64,000 nucleotides of DNA from UBA7672 sp965279085. GTDB taxonomy: Bacteria > Pseudomonadota > Alphaproteobacteria > Caulobacterales > Hyphomonadaceae. The DNA lies in NCBI GenBank assembly GCA_965279085.1, contig OZ257149.1, positions 3,596,001-3,660,000 on the forward strand. Direction: 5' to 3'. The notes beneath the pieces are model-generated. The model was not told the DNA's origin. It ran no database searches and saw nothing but the letters and a program-made list of their open reading frames with translations. Position 1 is the first letter of the stretch; every line of letters starts with the position of its first letter. A program made the translations under genes and the position numbers. Of the stretch, positions 25,326 to 33,868 are shown in pieces.

Positions 25326-25436
25326 ATGATCGGTTTGACAGCAGGCGTCCTCGTGGCGGCGATCAACATAGCGATGGTGCTCTTCATCCGCGGCGCGCGC
25401 CAAGGCTCGCCCTGCAACACAGGACAGGCGGCGTAA
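25326..25436 (+). CDS. 36-aa membrane peptide with copied N-terminus
   Basis: ATG with GGGAGAC upstream. The peptide has a hydrophobic helix (MIGLTAGVLVAAINIAMVLF, quoted at its limit) followed by a basic, Cys-containing tail IRGARQGSPCNTG. Both the start region and the ribosome site resemble those of the ABM gene 30 nt upstream, suggesting a small duplication. No family is recognised. Confidence 0.5.
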   Translation: MIGLTAGVLVAAINIAMVLFIRGARQGSPCNTGQAA

Positions 25437-25625
25437 GACCGCTCCTCCCCGAAGCCGGCGCCAAGACCGGCGAACCCGACCTGCAATCACGCGGCGGCCA
25501 TTGTCCCGGCAGAAGGACAACGCCGCCGCTCTGTTTTGTGACCCGCCGCAAGATTGCCTGACGCGGTCGATGGTCGTAGCCTACCGTTCAGTTGGACGCG
25601 TTTTCATGCAGCTGGAGGCTTCGCC

Positions 25626-26774
25626 TTGCGCTACGCTCTGATCCTTACTCTCGGAACAATCCTGTCGTTCGGCGGCGCTGCTGCAACCGCACAGACGCCG
25701 GCGCAGCCCGCTGCCGCAACGGCGCCCAAATATGATCCGACCAAACCCTATCCGGCCTACACGGCGCCGCGTCTCAAGATCGGCCAGCCAGACCTTCAGG
25801 GCTTCTGGCACAACACGACGCTCACGAAGATGACGCGTCCGGCCGGCGTCACCAGCCTGGTCTATACCGAAGAGCAGGTCGCCAAGCTCGAGCGGGAAAT
25901 GGTCGAGGAGATTGAGGAAGGCAACGCGCCAACCGCGAAGGATGCTCCGGCCGAATACGTCATCCCGAAGGACATCAAGCCTGAATATCTGGCCGGCGGC
26001 GGCGCCACGGGTGGCTACAACCGCTTCTGGATCGATCCCGGTAACCATGTGATGCGGGTCAACGGCCAGCCGCGCTCGTCGATCCTCACCACGCCGACCG
26101 GAACGGCGCCGCCACGCAAGGCCGGCGCGGTGACGGCTCCCGCGCCCGAACCGCCGAGCTTCCTCAAGCTTCTCGGACCAAGCCCCACGCCGCGCGGCGC
26201 GTCGTTCGACAACCCGGAATCACGCGCGACGGAACGCTGCATCATCTCGTTCGGCCGCAATGGTGGGCCCCCCATGTTCGCGAACGGCTTCTACAACAAC
26301 AGCTATCAGGTCGTGCAGTCGCCGGACCATGTGGTGATCATGACGGAAATGGTGCACGACGCGCGCATCGTCCGCCTGAACGCGAAGCATCGCACCGACG
26401 GCATGCGCCCGTATTTCGGCGACTCCATCGGCTGGTGGGAAGGCGACACGCTGGTCGTCGAAACCACCAACATCCCGCAGAGCCAGCAGTTCATGGGCTC
26501 GTGGAAAGACCTGAAAGTCACAGAGCGGTTCAAGCGCGTCGCCGACGACCGGCTCTACTACGGCTTCACGATCGAGGATCCGACGCTGTGGGATGCGCCT
26601 TGGGGCGGTGAATACGAGTTCAGCGCGCTGAACGGGTCCGTCTACGAGTACGCTTGCCATGAGGGCAACTACTCCATGCACGGCATTCTTGCGGGCGCCC
26701 GCATCCAGGAAGAGAAGCAAGCTGCCGCCGCGGCCAAGGCTGCGAAACCTGCGAAGGGCAAAGGCGGACGGTAG
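25626..26774 (+). CDS. Conserved secreted protein of unknown function
   Basis: 382 aa from a TTG with GGAGG upstream, giving a clean signal peptide (cleavage near ATAQ). The mature part contains PDLQGFWHNTT, ERCIISFGRNGGPPM, VVIMTEMVHDARIVRLN and DSIGWWEGDTLVVETTNI, a pattern seen in uncharacterised secreted proteins of soil bacteria and sphingomonads. The C-terminus is an Ala/Lys-rich tail. The function is unknown; predicted periplasmic or extracellular. Confidence 0.78.
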   Translation: MRYALILTLGTILSFGGAAATAQTPAQPAAATAPKYDPTKPYPAYTAPRLKIGQPDLQGFWHNTTLTKMTRPAGVTSLVYTEEQVAKLEREMVEEIEEGNAPTAKDAPAEYVIPKDIKPEYLAGGGATGGYNRFWIDPGNHVMRVNGQPRSSILTTPTGTAPPRKAGAVTAPAPEPPSFLKLLGPSPTPRGASFDNPESRATERCIISFGRNGGPPMFANGFYNNSYQVVQSPDHVVIMTEMVHDARIVRLNAKHRTDGMRPYFGDSIGWWEGDTLVVETTNIPQSQQFMGSWKDLKVTERFKRVADDRLYYGFTIEDPTLWDAPWGGEYEFSALNGSVYEYACHEGNYSMHGILAGARIQEEKQAAAAAKAAKPAKGKGGR

Positions 26775-26808
26775 GGCCTGCAGGCAAGGCTGCACCAATC
26801 ACCGTACC

Positions 26809-26944
26809 GCCCTCGTGGTTCGACGGTTGCCGCTTCGCGGCTGCTCACCATGAGGGCTGAGTTGGGCTGATGGTCAGGAGAGACCTCATGGCGAGCAGCT
26901 GGGCCTTCGGTACGAAGGACCAGCGCCCGTCGAACCACGAGGGC
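26809..26944. repeat. Long palindromic intergenic repeat, copy 1
   Basis: Outer arms CCCTCGTGGTTCGACGG (26810-26826) and its perfect reverse complement (26927-26943), with inner arms CTGCTCACCATGAGG / CCTCATGGCGAGCAG differing at one base. The whole can fold into a long hairpin. It lies between two convergent genes. Related copies lie at 36021-36139 and 54660-54780. Confidence 0.85.
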
Positions 26945-26958
26945 TTGGCCTTCCAGAC

Positions 26959-27600
26959 TTAGCGATACAGCGGATACCAGTACCCGGAGTTGTTCGGGTC
27001 AGCCATCCAGTACTGGCCGCTCTGGTCCACGTAGTACCGGTTGCCCTGATGCATGTGCGCCGTGTTCGGCTGCCACGTGTGCGGCAGTTGCTGCTGGCCG
27101 TGATAGCCGTTGTACGTCGACTGCCCCGTCAAGCCATTGCCCGCTTCGGCCTGGTTGGCCGCGTGGCCGTTCGTGTAGCCATTATACGCGTTCCGGTAGG
27201 TGTCGACCGCGCCCATGTATCCGTTCCACGCCTGCTTCTCCTTGTTCGCGATATCCTGCGATGTGGCGGCGTAGGCCTGCATACCTTGCTGCGAGAAGCC
27301 GCCTGTCGCCGCGTACTGGTAAGCGAACGTGGCGAGGTCGCCGCGGAACTGACCGCTCGCGGTCATCTGCTGGTACATCGCCACCACGCGCGGATCATTC
27401 ATGTTCTGCTGAACGATGCCGTTCTGCATCTGGTTCATCTGGGCGTTCTGACCTGCGGCCCACATGTTGTAATAGGCGGTGAGATCCATTTTCGAGACAT
27501 CCTGCGCGAGAGCAGCCGGCGCGGAAGCGACGGCGAGAAGGGCGAGAGCGGCAAGGCGGGGGGCGGCGCTAATCTGAAGTCTCCTGTGGCAGGCGGACAT
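26959..27600 (-). CDS. Secreted Gln/Asn/Tyr-rich protein of unknown function
   Basis: 213 aa. A signal peptide (cleavage near ALAQ) precedes a low-complexity region rich in Gln, Asn, Met and Tyr (QNAQMNQMQNG, NAYNGYTNGHAAN). The C-terminal NRYYVDQSGQYWMADP and YWYPLYR form aromatic repeats. The ATG is the second possible start; no strong ribosome site is seen. Not recognised. Likely a structural or adhesive envelope protein. Confidence 0.6.
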   Translation of the reverse strand: MSACHRRLQISAAPRLAALALLAVASAPAALAQDVSKMDLTAYYNMWAAGQNAQMNQMQNGIVQQNMNDPRVVAMYQQMTASGQFRGDLATFAYQYAATGGFSQQGMQAYAATSQDIANKEKQAWNGYMGAVDTYRNAYNGYTNGHAANQAEAGNGLTGQSTYNGYHGQQQLPHTWQPNTAHMHQGNRYYVDQSGQYWMADPNNSGYWYPLYR

Positions 27601-27704
27601 TGAGGTCCGCACTCACAAGAGAAGGCGTGCCAGCCCCGGAAAACGGGTCAGCCTTTCGGAAGCCGGCCAGCCAGCTCCCTGAAATTGCCTGTAATTTTTA
27701 CTGC

Positions 27705-29675
27705 TTACCGCGTGACGATCGGGAAGACCGGGTTCGGCGGATCCATCCACTGGCTCAGCTTCAGCAGCGCCTGCGGATTGCCTTCCAGCTTTGCGGCGCC
27801 TGACGCAATCTTCGCCGGCATCGGCTGGCCGCCGAATACGCCGCCGAGGAAGTCCGCGCGCGACAGGGTGAGCGTGGCATCCACCGCCACCGGCGCCGCG
27901 ATCTCCTCATGCACCAGCACACCGTTCGCGATGGTGACGAAGGTCTTCTCGTTACTGTCGGTCAGAACGAAAGCCAGCTTCACGCTCTGACCAGCCGCCT
28001 TCTCAGGGTTCAAACGTACGGCAAGAAGATCGATCAGCGAACCGAGTGGCAGGTTGGCGAGCTGCGCCAGCTGCCCAGCCGGCGCGACGCGTGGCGGGCT
28101 GACTCCCTCGCGCAATTCCTTCGCGCCGGTGAGATAGATGTTGCGCCACGTCGAAGGCTCAGCTTGCCAGCCAAGCTGATCGTAGCTGCGCGCGAGCAGG
28201 TCTTTCGCCTCCGCATCGCCCTCCGCCATCACGACGTGGTTCAGCAGCTCCGCCGCCCACGCATAATCGCCCTTGTCGTAAGATTCGCGCGCAAGAGCCT
28301 TCACCTTCGCCGCCCCGCCCATTGCGGCGACATAGCGCTTGCCTGTTTCCACCGGCGGCACAGGCGCGAGGTTCGAAGGGTTCGCGTCATACCAGCCCAT
28401 GTAGAACTGATAGACCGCGCGGCTGTTGAAGCTCAGCGAGCCGTAATACGGCCGGTCATACCATTCGCGGTCCAGCTCCGGCGGCAGCTTCAGCTTCGCT
28501 GCGATCTCGTCGCCATTCAGCCCCTGGTTCATCAGCCGCACGGTCTGGTCGTGCAGGAAAGCATAGGCGTCGCGGTGCTTGCCGAGATAGTCGCGGATCT
28601 CGGCATTGCCGAAGCGCGGCCAGCCATGGCTGGCGAGCAGGATGTCGGCATCGCCAAACATTCGCAGCGCATGCGTCAGCCCCTCGGCCCACACTTTCGC
28701 ATCACGCACCACGGCCCCGCGCGGCGTGAGAATGTTGTGCTGCGTCGCGTTGGCATTCTCCGCCATGTCGACGATCTTCCAGTCTGGGAACCACACGTTC
28801 ATTTCCGCCGGCGCTTCCGTGCCCGGCGTGAACTGGAACACCATCTTCACGCCATCAACGGTCAGCGTCTCGCCGGTCGCGCCGATTTCCTGCGTTGGCG
28901 GGATCAGCGATGTCGTGCCCGTGGAAAGCCCCGGCCCGATGCCGGCATTCACCAGCCCGCCTTCGCTCTTCGGCAGCGGAACGCCGAACTGGTACAGCGC
29001 GCGCCGCTGCATCGCCGGCCCCGCGATCACGTTCTCGCCGACGGCCGCCGCGAGAAATCCCTTGGGCGCAATCACCTGAACCTTGCCCGCGCGCACATCC
29101 GCCAGCTGCACGATGCCGCCCGTGCCCGCGAAATGGTCCGCATGCGAGTGTGTGTAGATCACCGCCGTAACCGGCCGCGCGCCGAGATGCTGGTTCGCAA
29201 GGTCGAGCGCCGCCTTCGCCGTCTCGGTCGAGCCAAGCGTGTCGATCACGATCCAGCCCGCATCCCCCTTCACGAAGGTGATGTTGGCGAGGTCGAACCC
29301 GCGCACCTGCCAGATGCGCTCGCTCACCTGGAACAGGCCGTGCTTCGCCATCAGCTGCCCCTGCCGCCACAGGCTGGGGTTCACTCTCTCGGACGATGCC
29401 TCCTTCAGGAAGTCGAACGCACCGAGATCCCACACAGGCTGTCCCGCCGCCGTCGTGATCAGCTTGTCCGTCCGCGTCGCGACGAAGCCGCGCGCCGCGA
29501 AATCGAAATCGCGCGTGTCGGCGAAATTGCGCTCAGCACGCGTCGCCGCGTGGATGTCGCGCGTGAAGGCTGACGGCGTCGCCGGTCCCGCAATCGACGC
29601 GGTTGTCTGCTGCGGCTCCACCCCCGCGCACGCGGCAAGACCCACCACCGCCAGCACGCCCAGCCATGTCCGCAT
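27705..29675 (-). CDS. Alkylsulfatase-type metallo-beta-lactamase lipoprotein
   Basis: 656 aa. A lipobox LAAC (about Cys14) anchors it. The metallo-beta-lactamase core has the metal-binding THSHADHFAGTGG, and the later segments match the dimerisation and SCP2-like C-terminal domains of SdsA1-type linear alkylsulfatases, which hydrolyse sulfate esters such as SDS to alcohol and sulfate. GGGAGACGACG precedes the ATG. No sulfate transporter is adjacent. An unrelated zinc-ribbon gene is divergent. Confidence 0.87.
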   Translation of the reverse strand: MRTWLGVLAVVGLAACAGVEPQQTTASIAGPATPSAFTRDIHAATRAERNFADTRDFDFAARGFVATRTDKLITTAAGQPVWDLGAFDFLKEASSERVNPSLWRQGQLMAKHGLFQVSERIWQVRGFDLANITFVKGDAGWIVIDTLGSTETAKAALDLANQHLGARPVTAVIYTHSHADHFAGTGGIVQLADVRAGKVQVIAPKGFLAAAVGENVIAGPAMQRRALYQFGVPLPKSEGGLVNAGIGPGLSTGTTSLIPPTQEIGATGETLTVDGVKMVFQFTPGTEAPAEMNVWFPDWKIVDMAENANATQHNILTPRGAVVRDAKVWAEGLTHALRMFGDADILLASHGWPRFGNAEIRDYLGKHRDAYAFLHDQTVRLMNQGLNGDEIAAKLKLPPELDREWYDRPYYGSLSFNSRAVYQFYMGWYDANPSNLAPVPPVETGKRYVAAMGGAAKVKALARESYDKGDYAWAAELLNHVVMAEGDAEAKDLLARSYDQLGWQAEPSTWRNIYLTGAKELREGVSPPRVAPAGQLAQLANLPLGSLIDLLAVRLNPEKAAGQSVKLAFVLTDSNEKTFVTIANGVLVHEEIAAPVAVDATLTLSRADFLGGVFGGQPMPAKIASGAAKLEGNPQALLKLSQWMDPPNPVFPIVTR

Positions 29676-29827
29676 CGTCGTCTCCCACGTCACGCGTTTC
29701 CTGATAGGAGCGCCTCGCGCCACGGTCCATGGCCATCGCCGCTTTCCCCAGCGCAACACGCGCTATGGCTGGACGCAGGCCATGCCGGGCGACATTCTGC
29801 AGCTCACATCAAGCGGGGAGCAGGGCG

Positions 29828-30049
29828 ATGGACGGAGCATTACAGGGCGCGGTCATCGGCGCGATCACAGCCGCGTTCGTCCTGATGTTCATCGTCTTCT
29901 CCCGCAAACCCGCGAAGTGCGAGAAGTGCGGCCGCGAGCAGCCGAAAGTGCGCAAGCCCGCGAACCTGCAACAGGTGATGTGGGGCGGCTATACCTGCGA
30001 AGGCTGCGGCGCGGAGCTGGATGGGCGCGGAAGAGTCCGGAAGGGCTAA
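29828..30049 (+). CDS. Small membrane zinc-ribbon protein
   Basis: 73 aa from the ATG with GGGAGCAGGGCG upstream. One N-terminal membrane helix (residues about 6-24) is followed by two zinc-binding pairs, CEKCGREQP and CEGCGAELD, a zinc-ribbon in a basic context. Its cytoplasmic domain may bind nucleic acid or protein. The stop overlaps that of the convergent gene by two bases. No family name is assigned. Confidence 0.65.
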   Translation: MDGALQGAVIGAITAAFVLMFIVFSRKPAKCEKCGREQPKVRKPANLQQVMWGGYTCEGCGAELDGRGRVRKG

Positions 30050-30891
30050 GCCTTCAACCGCTCACTGCGCTGCGGGTTGTTGGCATTGAGCCACGCATCC
30101 GTCATCGGCGTCAGCCAGCGGCAGGCGCTGTCGATGAACACCAGCGCCTTCATGGCGTCAGGCGAAGGCCGCGTCGCCATCGCATACGCTTCCGACATGT
30201 CGCGCGTGCGGCCCGGATAGTTCAGCACGAACAGGTCGCGCCGCAGGTCCAGGTCTTCCGTGTAGATCTGCTCGCGATCCATCACGAGCGAGAACGAGGC
30301 CGCCAGCACGGCATGCCCCGCATCCATCGCCGCTGCTCGCACACGCTCCGGCGACCGGGCGGCGGCCAGCCGTCCGGCGGCATTCAGCATCCGCGGGCGG
30401 AACTGCAGGATGTCGCCGTTCATCGCGGCCGTATCGATCCGCTGCGGCGCCAGCATGCGCGTCATGTTGCGGCCAGCGACGCACACCGAATTCACCGCCA
30501 GGCGGAACCGCGCCGGCGAGAACGCGCCGTCGGTCGTGAAAACGTCTTTCCAGTTGAACACCGCCACCGCCACGCGCCCGACGCGCGGATGCCTGCGGCG
30601 CAGCTGCGCAGCAACAGCTGCTTCCCAGCTTTCATTGCTCTTGAGGTCGGAGGCTCCGAGACGCAGCAGCACGAAGAAAGCCGCGCCGCCCGGCCGCCCG
30701 CGCGCTGCGGGGCCAGAGAGATAAACGGAATGGAGACGGTCGCCGAAGCGCTCCAGCGCAACGTCCGCAGCCTCATCGGCGGCTTCGAGAGCGGTCTGGG
30801 AAATCTGTTCGCGCTGAAGGGCCGCATTCGTCACGCGCCCCCAGTGGTCCTGTGGCCAGAACTCGCCGCGCAGTCGAACCGTATGGCCCAT
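30046..30891 (-). CDS. Uncharacterised protein with a nucleotidyltransferase-like segment
   Basis: 281 aa. The segment HSVYLSGPAARGRPGGAAFFVLLRL resembles the GSxAxG...D helix of DNA polymerase beta-type nucleotidyltransferases, but the two Asp that should follow are replaced (GGAAF), so catalysis would be lost. The remainder is helical and not recognised. It may be a degenerate or sensory nucleotidyltransferase. Stop overlaps that of the convergent zinc-ribbon gene. Confidence 0.5.
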   Translation of the reverse strand: MGHTVRLRGEFWPQDHWGRVTNAALQREQISQTALEAADEAADVALERFGDRLHSVYLSGPAARGRPGGAAFFVLLRLGASDLKSNESWEAAVAAQLRRRHPRVGRVAVAVFNWKDVFTTDGAFSPARFRLAVNSVCVAGRNMTRMLAPQRIDTAAMNGDILQFRPRMLNAAGRLAAARSPERVRAAAMDAGHAVLAASFSLVMDREQIYTEDLDLRRDLFVLNYPGRTRDMSEAYAMATRPSPDAMKALVFIDSACRWLTPMTDAWLNANNPQRSERLKA

Positions 30892-31164
30892 ACGCTACTC
30901 CCGTCCGCGTCCGGCATCCCTTTCAGGTTCCGGACCAAGCCTCCCGTACCACCACTGAGCAAACCGGTTAACGCGGGCGCTTTCATGGCCGTTGCCGTAA
31001 ACAAAACGTTAAGTGGCGCGCGCGCGGTTGCAAGGGAATTCATCCGCTGGGGCGCCAATAAAGCTGTGTTGCGCCGTCGTCCGGCGTTCACAATCGTTAA
31101 CGGCGAAGGCCCGCGCGATGGGTTGAGCTGGTACGCAAAGCAAGCAGAGACAGTGGAGAGCCAG

Positions 31165-31401
31165 ATGCCGAGGGAGATGGAAAGTCGCATCAGCAGTATC
31201 GTCGATGACGCAAGTCTCGACTGCACCGCGAAGGTGTCGAAGCTACGACAGCTCGAGGCGGATGTTCTGGCGCGCCAGCGTGCGAGCACGGAAGGCATGG
31301 AGCCCAGCCACCCGCACGACGGCGAAGACCTGAAGCTGGTTGAACGCGCCCTTCTGTCGCTCGGCGAAAACGCGGTGGATCAGGGGCCCGCTTCGCTCTG
31401 A
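31165..31401 (+). CDS. Small helical protein of unknown function
   Basis: 78 aa starting MPREMESRISSIVDD after GGAGAGCCAG. The sequence is amphipathic and Leu/Lys/Glu-rich (KVSKLRQLEADVLARQRAST), likely coiled coil. A longer frame (from 30987) has no better start. No family is recognised. The 270 nt ahead hold nothing recognisable. Confidence 0.5.
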   Translation: MPREMESRISSIVDDASLDCTAKVSKLRQLEADVLARQRASTEGMEPSHPHDGEDLKLVERALLSLGENAVDQGPASL

Positions 31402-31509
31402 AGCTCGAGGCTCAGACCGGCCTGCGCGCCGGCGCTACGATCGCCTTCGCTATCCGCACGAAGTGGCGGCCTTCATTGAGGCCGACATCGCCGGCTTCAG
31501 GCACGTTTC

Positions 31510-32616
31510 CTATTCGAAGGTAATCGTCGGCGCGGGCTTGTTCGGAGAAGCCGCCAACGCCTCGCTAACAGCCTCCGCGAGCAGGCGGAAGGCCTCCGCT
31601 GCGTTGGTTGCGCCGGTAGCCGCCGGTATCCCGGCGTCACCTCCCTCGCGAAGCACCGGCAAGATAGGCAGGGCGCCGAGGAAGGGCACGCCCAGCTCGC
31701 CCGCCGTGCGCTGCGCGCCTTCCTTCCCGAAGATGTAGGCGCGGCTGCCGTCTGATTGTTCGAACCACGCCATGTTCTCGATCACGCCGAGCACCGGCAC
31801 ATGTGTTTTGCGGAACATGCCAACACCGCGGCGCACGTCCGCCAGCGCAACTTCCTGCGGCGTTGAGACGATCACCGCGCCGTCGAGCGGCAGCTTCTGA
31901 ACGAGCGTCAGCTGCACCTCGCCCGTGCCCGGCGGCGTGTCGATGAAGAGAAGGTCGAGATCGCCCCAGTCCGTATCGTTGATCAGCTGGCTCACCGCCG
32001 ACATCACCATCGGCCCGCGCCACACCACGGCCTGATCGGGATCGACAAGATAGCCAATCGACATCGTCGCCAGCCCGTGCGCCATGACCGGCTGCATTCG
32101 CTTGTTCTTCAGTTCCGGCCGCGTGCCCACCGTGCCCAGCATGGTCGGCAGCGAAGGTCCGAACACATCCGCATCCAGCAGGCCAACGCGCAGTCCGGTT
32201 CTCGCCGCCGCCACGGCGAGGTTCACCGCCACCGTCGACTTGCCGACGCCGCCCTTGGCCGAAGCCACGGCAATGATCCCGCGTGCCGGCCGTGTCACGG
32301 CGGGCGCAGGCACCGGCATCGGCGCAGGTGCAGCCGGACGTTGCGGCGTCACCGTGCGTGCGCCGGTCGCCGCCTCTGCTGTCAGCACGGCCGTCACGGC
32401 GGTCACGCCCTTCACGCCGGCTACGGCCGCCTCGGCCTTGTGGCGCAACGGCTCGTCAGCGGCGCCAACGCCTGTCTCCAGCACGAAGCCGACCTTGCCA
32501 TCAGGGCGCACAACGAGACCGGTCACACGGCCAGACGCGGCGAGGCCTTTGCCCGACACGGGGTCGGTCACGGCGTCCAGCGCGGCGCGTACGGATGTTT
32601 CGAGGGCTGACGGCAT
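31510..32616 (-). CDS. Mrp/ApbC-type P-loop ATPase, Fe-S carrier family
   Basis: 368 aa. N-terminal MIP18-like domain (residues 1-90), Pro/Ala linker, then the P-loop ATPase with SAKGGVGKST (119-128), DADVFGPSLPTM and FIDTPPGTGE. Members deliver Fe-S clusters. The CxxC pair often found after the ENM motif is absent (ENMAWFEQSDGSRAYIFG), so it belongs to a Cys-less group seen in some alphaproteobacteria. The ATG with GGAGAGCCG upstream is preferred. It lies 23 nt after the glycosyltransferase stop. Confidence 0.9.
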   Translation of the reverse strand: MPSALETSVRAALDAVTDPVSGKGLAASGRVTGLVVRPDGKVGFVLETGVGAADEPLRHKAEAAVAGVKGVTAVTAVLTAEAATGARTVTPQRPAAPAPMPVPAPAVTRPARGIIAVASAKGGVGKSTVAVNLAVAAARTGLRVGLLDADVFGPSLPTMLGTVGTRPELKNKRMQPVMAHGLATMSIGYLVDPDQAVVWRGPMVMSAVSQLINDTDWGDLDLLFIDTPPGTGEVQLTLVQKLPLDGAVIVSTPQEVALADVRRGVGMFRKTHVPVLGVIENMAWFEQSDGSRAYIFGKEGAQRTAGELGVPFLGALPILPVLREGGDAGIPAATGATNAAEAFRLLAEAVSEALAASPNKPAPTITFE

Positions 32617-32639
32617 CGGCTCTCCGGTTGAGGAGTGCC

Positions 32640-33677
32640 TTACTGCCTGCCGAACTTGCGGGCAATCGCTCCGCCAAGGGTGCGCAGCACATGGGGTACC
32701 TGCGCGGGATGCTTCAGCACGGTCCACACGGCCTTGAAGGGATTGCCCCCCTTCAGCGCCGCCATGAAATCAACCCACACCAGCCGGCCTTCCGAGGTCG
32801 ACCACACCTGCTTCAGCAGCCGGGTTTCTTCCGCCGACAACTTGCCGGAGGCCAACAGGCGGTCCTTGCCTGCAAGCAGGGCGACGAGGTCTTCCCGTTT
32901 GTGCGCCAGCGATAGCGAACCCAAGCGCATGACGCTGACATAGCCCGTCCACGGCGACAGGCGCATCTTCGCGCCGCCAGACAGGGCGCGGCTGTAGAGA
33001 TCGAAATCCTCGCCCAGCCGCATGCCTTCGTCGTAGCCGAGGCTGTTCTGCTCGAGGAAAGCGCGGCGCATCAGTGGCTTCAGGAAGCCCAGTTCGCGCC
33101 GCCGCCGGTCGGGGCGGCTGATGCAACCATCGAGGAAATAGGCCAGCGAAATATCGACCGGTGCAACGGTGTCGTCGTCGAACCACATGGCGCGCAGCGT
33201 GCCCGCGGGATCGCTCTTTTCGACCTGCTTGAGGTCATCCGCCACGAAGTCATAGCCATCGCCAAGCGCCGTCAGCTTCGCCAAGCGGCCGGGCATCATG
33301 TAGTCGTCGCTGTCCAGCACCGTGATCCACGGCGCCTTGCTGGCGCGGATGGCGGCGTTACGGGCCCGGGCGGGGCCGGAATTCTTGTCCAGTGCGAAGA
33401 CCTGCAGCCGGCCGGTTCCATCGTCGGCGGCGCGGGCGGCGGCCATGGTCGCGCCGTCATCATTTGATGCGTCGTCCACGACGACGACTTCGGCCGCTTC
33501 GGGCTGGGCGAGGGCGGAGGCGACGGCCTTGCCGATCGTGTCCGAAGCGCGCCAGGCGGCGATAACGACCGTGACCTGGCGACGCACCGGGTCGTTAACG
33601 CCGGCTGGCGCCTCCGGTTGGGATGCGGTGTCAGGTCTCGCGAGCATTGGGTCTTCGGACTGCAAGATCGTCGCCAT
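32640..33677 (-). CDS. Family 2 glycosyltransferase
   Basis: 345 aa. The GT-A fold shows VTVVIAAWRASDTIGKAVASAL, VVVVDDASNDDGATM (nucleotide-sugar binding) and the metal-binding WITVLDSDDYMMPG (DxD). The LGEDFDLYSRAL block is the ED-type acceptor motif. It transfers a sugar to an unknown acceptor. The start is chosen by the first ATG; no strong ribosome site is visible. Divergent from hflK. Confidence 0.88.
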   Translation of the reverse strand: MATILQSEDPMLARPDTASQPEAPAGVNDPVRRQVTVVIAAWRASDTIGKAVASALAQPEAAEVVVVDDASNDDGATMAAARAADDGTGRLQVFALDKNSGPARARNAAIRASKAPWITVLDSDDYMMPGRLAKLTALGDGYDFVADDLKQVEKSDPAGTLRAMWFDDDTVAPVDISLAYFLDGCISRPDRRRRELGFLKPLMRRAFLEQNSLGYDEGMRLGEDFDLYSRALSGGAKMRLSPWTGYVSVMRLGSLSLAHKREDLVALLAGKDRLLASGKLSAEETRLLKQVWSTSEGRLVWVDFMAALKGGNPFKAVWTVLKHPAQVPHVLRTLGGAIARKFGRQ

Positions 33678-33868
33678 GGGGTGATTCGGTGGTTTTGACG
33701 GTCGGGTGGTCAAGTAATGCCGGTTACTTGATCTCGGTTTTACAAGTCCTGCCAAGTCGCTTGGCGGGGGAAACTGTCTTATCCGCCAGCCTTGAAGCGG
33801 CTTTAATGCGGGCTCAACTACTGGAGGACACAAACTCTCCAGACGTACGCATTCAGGAGGATGGGCCT

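Noticed and set aside
26809..26944. The palindromic repeats as CRISPR arrays or transposase-bearing elements
   Set aside because: No regularly spaced direct repeats and no coding capacity within the elements; they are palindromic non-coding units.
29729..30049. Longer start for the zinc-ribbon gene at 29729
   Set aside because: The ATG at 29828 has a good ribosome site and begins directly with the membrane helix; the extension has a composition unlike a coding region.
33678..33868. CTTGAAG near 33790 as a possible heat-shock promoter of hflK
   Set aside because: The second half of the heat-shock consensus is not visible at the proper spacing.
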